A stretch of DNA of 64,000 bases from Klebsiella sp. WP3-W18-ESBL-02 (GTDB lineage: Bacteria; Pseudomonadota; Gammaproteobacteria; Enterobacterales; Enterobacteriaceae). The stretch is taken from NCBI RefSeq assembly GCF_014168815.1, contig NZ_AP021972.1, positions 3,100,001 to 3,164,000 of the forward strand, given 5' to 3'. Shown piece after piece: positions 59,564-64,000 of the stretch. How positions within the stretch are numbered: the first letter of the stretch is position 1; every line of letters begins with the position of its first letter. The position numbers and the translations under genes are program-made. Below the pieces are notes generated by a model, which had not been told where the DNA came from, did no database searches, and saw nothing but the letters and a program-made list of their open reading frames with translations.

Positions 59564-60379
59564 ATGACAGAATTACAAGCATCCCCGGACTGGCTGGGCC
59601 TGCGCGGCCAGGTATTTGCCGTCACCGGCGCGGCGAGCGGCATTGGCGAAGCCATCGCCACGGCGCTGGCCCAGCAGGGCGCTAACGTTGCGCTGCTCGA
59701 CAGTCACCCGCAGCGCGGCGATGCGGTACGCCAGAAGCTTGAACACCTGCCGGGAAAACGGGTGGCGGTGGCCTGTGACGTCAGCTGCGAAGCGCAGGTC
59801 AAAGAGGCGGCGTTGAGCGTGCGTTCGCTGCTCGGTTCGTGCGACGGGCTGGTCAATGCGGCCGGTATTTTACGCCCCGCGGGGCTAGCGGACATCAGCC
59901 TTGAGCAATGGCAAACGCAGCTCAACGTCAATCTCACCGGCTATCTGCTGTGCGCCCGCGAATTTGCCCACGATATGCGCGCGGCCAAACGCGGCAGCAT
60001 CGTCCATATCGGCTCGATTTCCGGGCGCATTCCGCAGCCGTGGAGCGGTGCCTATAGCCCCGGCAAAGCCGCCGTCGGGCTGCTGTCGCAACAGATTGCC
60101 GTGGAATGGGGTCAGGATGGCATTCGCAGTAACCTGGTGGCACCGGGGATGATTGAAACCGCGCTGACTGCCGACTACTACGCTCAGCCTGGCGTGCGCG
60201 AGAGCCGCGAGGCCTTTACCGCCAGCCAGCGCATCGGCAGGCCGGAAGATATCGCCAACGCGGTACTGTTTTTACTCAGTGAAAAATCCAGCTATATCAA
60301 CGGGGCGGAAATTGGCGTCGACGGCGGCCTGCCGACCATGTTGATGGGCAAGCTGCCGCGCCCGGGCTTCACCCGCTAG
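59564..60379 (+). CDS. SDR oxidoreductase (second)
   Basis: 271 residues from ATG 59564 (MTELQASPDWL) with GGAG before it. Motifs TGAASGIGEAIATALAQ, NAAGILRPAG, catalytic Ser (GSISG), YSPGK with Tyr and Lys. Homologues act on ring hydroxyls or keto groups. It is convergent with the AraC gene and probably belongs to the same catabolic cluster as the OYE and FAD genes. Substrate unknown. Confidence 0.87.
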   Translation: MTELQASPDWLGLRGQVFAVTGAASGIGEAIATALAQQGANVALLDSHPQRGDAVRQKLEHLPGKRVAVACDVSCEAQVKEAALSVRSLLGSCDGLVNAAGILRPAGLADISLEQWQTQLNVNLTGYLLCAREFAHDMRAAKRGSIVHIGSISGRIPQPWSGAYSPGKAAVGLLSQQIAVEWGQDGIRSNLVAPGMIETALTADYYAQPGVRESREAFTASQRIGRPEDIANAVLFLLSEKSSYINGAEIGVDGGLPTMLMGKLPRPGFTR

Positions 60380-61296
60380 TCGAAAGACCTGCCCGGCGAC
60401 GTCGTTCGGGCAGGTTCAACGCCGGTATCGGATGGCCTATCGCGGAAATCGCGCGGTGAAAAACCAGTGCTGCGGCGGAAAAAACGAGAGAAATAGGTGG
60501 CGTCGCTGAAACCGAGATAGTCGGATATCTGGCTGACGGTCATGCTGGTATACAGCAAGCTGCGCTTCGCCTCCAGCAGCAAACGGTGGTGCAGCACGCT
60601 CAGCGCACTGCAGCCATGGAACTCGCGGCACAGCGTGTTGAGATGCACGCCGGACATCCCAATTTGACTCGCGTAGTGCGCCAGCGGCAGATGCTCGCGA
60701 TAGTGGTTTTCCACCAGGTGATTAAAACGGCGAATCGTTGCCCGTTTGCGTTCTACTTTATCGCTCACTTCCACCGGCGTCGCACCGCGTCGGTTCAGCC
60801 ACACCACCAGTGCGCTAAGCTGCGAATGCAGCATCATATCGCGCGCCTCGCTATCGGACTGATACTCCTGCTGTAACGTGTGGAACAGCGTATGAAGATA
60901 GTCAGCGGCCTCGCCGACCGCTACGCGTCTGGCCTGATTCAGCACCTGTAAAGCACGGCCAAACTGCCGCTCGAGCTGCGCCACCAGCGGGGCGGCAAGC
61001 GACAGGGAAAACCCCTGCGTCCCCGGCGAAAAGCGAAATCCGTGCACGCAGAGCGCGGGGATAATCTGCACGCAGGCCCCGCAGAACGCACGACGCTCAC
61101 CTTCAATTTCAATGTCCCCCTGCCCCTGCTGCACGAAGAGGATCTGCACCAGATCGCTATGCTGATGGGCGCGAATGCTCCAGTCATAGAGGCTACTGCG
61201 GCTTTGAATCGATTCGCAGTGCAGCAGATCCGGCGTCGGCCAGTGCCAGCTTTCGCCGTACAGCTTGAATACCGGGATGCTGTTGGTCAGGTTCAT
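60376..61296 (-). CDS. AraC-family transcriptional regulator
   Basis: 306 residues. N-terminal cupin sensor (about 20-110, QHSDLVQILFVQQGQGDIEIEGE) and C-terminal AraC double HTH (about 195-290, LPLAHYASQIGMSGVHLNTLCREFHG, TVSQISDYLGFSDATYFSRFFRR). Layout resembles PobR-type activators of aromatic or cyclic-compound genes. It shares CTAG with the SDR stop. Transcribed in the same direction as the FAD-OYE-NIPSNAP operon, behind it. Confidence 0.87.
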   Translation of the reverse strand: MNLTNSIPVFKLYGESWHWPTPDLLHCESIQSRSSLYDWSIRAHQHSDLVQILFVQQGQGDIEIEGERRAFCGACVQIIPALCVHGFRFSPGTQGFSLSLAAPLVAQLERQFGRALQVLNQARRVAVGEAADYLHTLFHTLQQEYQSDSEARDMMLHSQLSALVVWLNRRGATPVEVSDKVERKRATIRRFNHLVENHYREHLPLAHYASQIGMSGVHLNTLCREFHGCSALSVLHHRLLLEAKRSLLYTSMTVSQISDYLGFSDATYFSRFFRRSTGFSPRDFRDRPSDTGVEPARTTSPGRSFD

Positions 61297-61336
61297 GGTG
61301 CCTCCGTGAGTGTGATGAGCGGTTTCCCCTCACCCT

Positions 61337-61363
61337 AACCCTCTCCACAAAGGGGTGAGGGTT
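61337..61363. terminator. Hairpin between NIPSNAP and araC genes
   Basis: AACCCTC / GAGGGTT with partly paired centre, in a CCCTCACCCTAACCCTCTCC type repeat common in enterobacteria. Confidence 0.5.
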
Positions 61364-61377
61364 ATTGCCGCACAAAA

Positions 61378-61704
61378 CTACCCCGCTACCGACGGCATTG
61401 CCGTGGCGCGAATCAGCCGCGTCTCCTGCGCCACAATATACGGCTCCGACGCTTTAAGGTAGGCGGCAAAATCCGGATGCGTATCGCGCAGCAGGCTGCG
61501 ACGTTCATATTCCGCGAGGCTTTCATAGCCCCACAGATGAACGAACTGGTTCTGCGGCCCGACAAAACTGGTGTAAAACCCCAAAGGATTCCCCAGCGTT
61601 TCGCGCAGCACCGGCATCGCCAGGCGGTCAAACACCGCGATAAAGTCATTCATTTTACGTGGACGAATCGTGTAGATCCGGTGATCGATAAGCGGCAGAT
61701 TCAT
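61378..61704 (-). CDS. NIPSNAP-family protein
   Basis: 108 residues, dimeric ferredoxin-like fold: IDHRIYTIRPRKMNDFIAVFDRLAMPV and HLWGYESLAEYERRSLLRDTHPDFAAYL. Such proteins bind or transform small cyclic substrates, and often sit in catabolic operons. Overlaps the OYE gene by 4 nt and is last in the operon. Confidence 0.85.
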   Translation of the reverse strand: MNLPLIDHRIYTIRPRKMNDFIAVFDRLAMPVLRETLGNPLGFYTSFVGPQNQFVHLWGYESLAEYERRSLLRDTHPDFAAYLKASEPYIVAQETRLIRATAMPSVAG

Positions 61705-62819
61705 CCTCTGGCCTCCTGCGGACGGTGCGTCGGCCAGCCCAGCGGCCCGAAGCGGTCATACGGTTTTGGCCAGGGCGGGTTTTCCCCAAGGGCTATCGCC
61801 GCATGAATCGGCCAGTTCGGGTCGTCAAGCATCCCCCGGCCAATCGCCACCAGGTCCGCCCGCCGATCCTGGACGATCGCCTCTGCCTGCTGCGCTTCAT
61901 AAATCAGCCCAACGGTAATGACTACCGCCTGCGGCAGCGCCTTTTTCACCGCTTCGGCGAACGGCACCATATAGCCCGGTTGGTCGGCCGCCGGGGTCTG
62001 ACTGTAGATGTTATAGCCGCCGGAAACGTGGAGATAATCATAGCCCAGCGCGTGCAGTTCACGCGCAAACAGCACCGCTTCATCCAGCGACAGACCGCCT
62101 TCGGCAAATTCACCGCCGTTGAAGCGGACGCCGAGAGCGCGGTTTTTCGGCCAGACCTCGCGCAGCGCGCGAGCCACCTGCAGCGGAAAGCGCATACGGT
62201 TTTGCGGGCTGCCGCCGTAGTCATCTTCGCGTCGGTTGCTCAGCGGCGAGAGGAACTGGTTCAGCAGATAGCCGTTGGCCGCATGCAGCTCAATAAAGTC
62301 GACTCCCGCGTCCAGCGCCCGGCGGGCGGCATCGACGAAGCCCTGGGTAATGCGCGCCATACCCGTCACGTCCAGCACCTGCGGTACGCGCCAGCCGGGT
62401 TTATAGGCAATCGCCGACGGCGCAACCGTCGGCCAACCGCCCTCTTCATCGCTCAACGATGCGCCCTGGCTTCGCCACGGCGCGTTGGTGCCCGCTTTAC
62501 GCCCGGCATGGTTAAGCTGCACGCCAATCGGCGTCGAACTGTAGGTGCGAATACCGGCCAGCAGCGTTTGCAGCGCCTGCGCCTGATCGTGATTCCACAG
62601 CCCCAGACAGTGCGGGGTAATGCGGCCATCGGCCGTCACGCCGTTGGCCTCGCAAATCACCATACCCGCGCCGGAAACGGCCAGCCCGCCAATATGCTGA
62701 GCATGCCACGGAGTGGCGATGCCGTCCGCCCGCGCGGAATACTGCGACATGGGCGGAACCACGATACGGTTAGCCAGCGTTAGCGGGCCAACCCGTAATG
62801 AACTGAAAAGTGTCGACAT
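61701..62819 (-). CDS. NADH:flavin oxidoreductase, old yellow enzyme (YqjM/xenobiotic-reductase type)
   Basis: 372 residues. FMN barrel with start MSTLFSSLRVGPLTLANRIVVPPMSQYSA, His-x-x-Asn-type substrate site in ELHAANGYLLNQFLSP and the DDYGGSPQNRMRF hallmark. Cys in the N-terminal 'MxxCxYS' place is replaced (PPMSQYSA), unlike YqjM. Reduces C=C bonds of enones. ATG 62819 has AGGAGAAC before; ATG 62837 overlaps the FAD stop as ATGA and is an alternative. Middle gene of the operon. Confidence 0.9.
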   Translation of the reverse strand: MSTLFSSLRVGPLTLANRIVVPPMSQYSARADGIATPWHAQHIGGLAVSGAGMVICEANGVTADGRITPHCLGLWNHDQAQALQTLLAGIRTYSSTPIGVQLNHAGRKAGTNAPWRSQGASLSDEEGGWPTVAPSAIAYKPGWRVPQVLDVTGMARITQGFVDAARRALDAGVDFIELHAANGYLLNQFLSPLSNRREDDYGGSPQNRMRFPLQVARALREVWPKNRALGVRFNGGEFAEGGLSLDEAVLFARELHALGYDYLHVSGGYNIYSQTPAADQPGYMVPFAEAVKKALPQAVVITVGLIYEAQQAEAIVQDRRADLVAIGRGMLDDPNWPIHAAIALGENPPWPKPYDRFGPLGWPTHRPQEARG

Positions 62820-62833
62820 GATGTTCTCCTGAT

Positions 62834-64000
62834 TCATGAGGCGGCTTGTGCAGGCTGTACCGCCGTTTCACCGCGTGCCGCCATACTGCGGGCGGCGATG
62901 TAGCCAAAGGTCGCCGCGGGGCCAATCGTGATCCCCGCGCCGGGATAGCTGCCGCCCATGATGCTCGCCATTTCATTGCCGGCCGCATAGAGGCCCGGTA
63001 TCACCCGCCCCTGGTTGTCCAGCACTCGCGCTTCGGCGTCGGTTTTCAGGCCGTGGAAGGTGCCGAGATCGCCCATATACAGCTTCACCGCATAAAAGGG
63101 CCCCTGTTCTATCGGCGCCACGCAAGGGTTAGGCTGATGGTGACTGTCGCCGAGATAGCGGTTGTAGGCCGATTCACCACGGCCAAACTGCGGATCCAGT
63201 CCCTGCCGCGCGGCGGCGTTGTAATCGCTGACGGTGCGTTCCAGCGCCTGAGGCGGCACGCCCATTTTTTGCGCCAGCTGGTGCAGCGTTTTACCTTCGA
63301 GCAGATAGCCGTTTTTCAGGTACAGCGAGACGGGTATCGGCGCCGGTTTGGCAAAGCCCATACCGTATTTGCGCAGCGCCCGGCGGTCGCAGATCTGCCA
63401 GGCGAAGGTTTCCGTATCGTCACGGCAGGTTTCTATCATGGCGATCCCGACGTCGTGGTAGGAATCCGCCTCATTACAAAAGCGCACGCCGTGACGGTTT
63501 AGCATGATAAAACCGGGCTTGTAGCGGTCGACCAGATGCGGGAAGACATACGACTGGCGGCCAATTTGCACCTTCGACGCGGGGATCCACGCCGCACCGT
63601 TTGGGTAGCTGTCATCAAAGCGGGCGCCGATTCGTTCGGCCATCGCAATGCCGTCGCCGGTATCGACGCCCGGCGGCGTCGGCGACAGCTGAACACCGCC
63701 GCGCTGTACGTGCGGGTACAGTTTTTTCAGCCTCGCCTCGTCGCGGGCAAAGCCGCCGGAAGCCAGCACCACGCCACGGCGGGCGTACAGGGTGATTCGT
63801 TCACCGCCGCGTTCAACCACAACGCCGCGCACCGCGCCCTGCTCGACAATCAGATCTTTTGCCGCCACGCCGGTGTGAATAGGGATGCCAAGATCCCGTG
63901 CAGAACAAGCCAGCCGGGCGACGACCGCGTTGCCGCCGTTAGCGGTAATACCGCGCCCGTAGCGCGCCACCTCCAGCAGGTGGCGGCTCAGGCGTTTCAC
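62834..64000 (-). CDS. FAD-dependent dehydrogenase, 3-ketosteroid-1-dehydrogenase/fumarate-reductase type (cut by window edge)
   Basis: The last 388 codons are here; the N-terminus with the FAD-binding GxGxxG lies beyond 64000, so the GTG at the edge is not the start. Visible: LARRGVVLASGGFARD, ITPGYAAGNEMAS-like GLYAAGNEMASIMGGSYPGAGITIGPAATFGYIAA (C-terminal FAD loop) and a catalytic-domain middle. The fold fits flavocytochrome-c/KstD proteins that remove or add hydrogens on ring ketones. First gene of an operon with OYE and NIPSNAP. Substrate unknown. Confidence 0.85.
   Translation of the reverse strand: MKRLSRHLLEVARYGRGITANGGNAVVARLACSARDLGIPIHTGVAAKDLIVEQGAVRGVVVERGGERITLYARRGVVLASGGFARDEARLKKLYPHVQRGGVQLSPTPPGVDTGDGIAMAERIGARFDDSYPNGAAWIPASKVQIGRQSYVFPHLVDRYKPGFIMLNRHGVRFCNEADSYHDVGIAMIETCRDDTETFAWQICDRRALRKYGMGFAKPAPIPVSLYLKNGYLLEGKTLHQLAQKMGVPPQALERTVSDYNAAARQGLDPQFGRGESAYNRYLGDSHHQPNPCVAPIEQGPFYAVKLYMGDLGTFHGLKTDAEARVLDNQGRVIPGLYAAGNEMASIMGGSYPGAGITIGPAATFGYIAARSMAARGETAVQPAQAAS

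Overview
The window comes from a gamma-proteobacterium of the family Enterobacteriaceae. Gene order and protein sequence follow the E. coli segment csgD, ycdZYX, ghrA, serX, phoH, efeBOU, putP, putA, rutR, wrbA, yccJ. REP/BIME palindromes, a high-GC coding style and a type II (GRM2) choline microcompartment of the Klebsiella type point to the Klebsiella / Enterobacter / Citrobacter / Kluyvera group. Genus and species cannot be fixed from the sequence alone.

1-4.2 kb is the old backbone: an orphan curli master regulator (csgD, without csgEFG behind it), then ycdZ, ycdY, ycdX and ghrA. 4.4-11.4 kb lies between two near-identical tRNA-Ser(GGA) loci. Each locus carries a tandem repeat that re-uses the last 19 nt of the tRNA, followed by its terminator. 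Between them sit a light- and cold-response biofilm module (ycgZ-ymgA-ariR with an extra LuxR-type regulator, bluF, bluR with clear operators) and a divergent LysR/pirin pair. 11.5-15.2 kb is a sulfur-scavenging operon (SfnB-like monooxygenase plus a MetNIQ-type ABC importer). 15.4-31.1 kb is again backbone: phoH with a distant Pho box, the intact ferrous-iron/haem system efeUOB with a Fur box, the proline pair putP/putA with PutA operators, a MATE pump, an LprI-like protein, rutR (its rutA-G operon is missing), ymdF, wrbA and yccJ. Compared with E. coli, pgaABCD, csgEFG, rutA-G and agp are absent at their expected places.

31.2-36.7 kb holds an amino-acid ABC importer, a TetR repressor with its palindrome, and a membrane-bound ToxR/MarT-type regulator with a FidL-like partner. 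37.4-48.4 kb is a complete choline-degrading bacterial microcompartment operon. It has five shell proteins, choline trimethylamine-lyase and its activase, aldehyde and alcohol dehydrogenases, a PduL-type phosphotransacylase, one unrecognised BMC-linked protein and two SMR membrane proteins. Choline would be split inside the shell to trimethylamine and acetaldehyde, which is then turned into acetyl-phosphate and ethanol.

49-58.6 kb has a membrane diguanylate cyclase and a CSS/EAL phosphodiesterase on either side of a small cluster that looks like a pathway for unsaturated uronate oligosaccharides. That cluster has a cytoplasmic heparinase II/III-fold lyase, a FadR-type GntR regulator, a sodium:solute symporter and an SDR reductase, tied together by four copies of one operator. 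58.8-64 kb holds a methyltransferase and an unexplained oxidoreductive gene set (SDR, AraC regulator, NIPSNAP, old-yellow-enzyme, and an FAD-dependent dehydrogenase cut by the window edge). The best candidates for undescribed biology are the uronate-lyase regulon, the terminal FAD/OYE/NIPSNAP operon, the tRNA-Ser duplication with its tandem tRNA-tail repeats, and a 30-codon gene at 15.4 kb.
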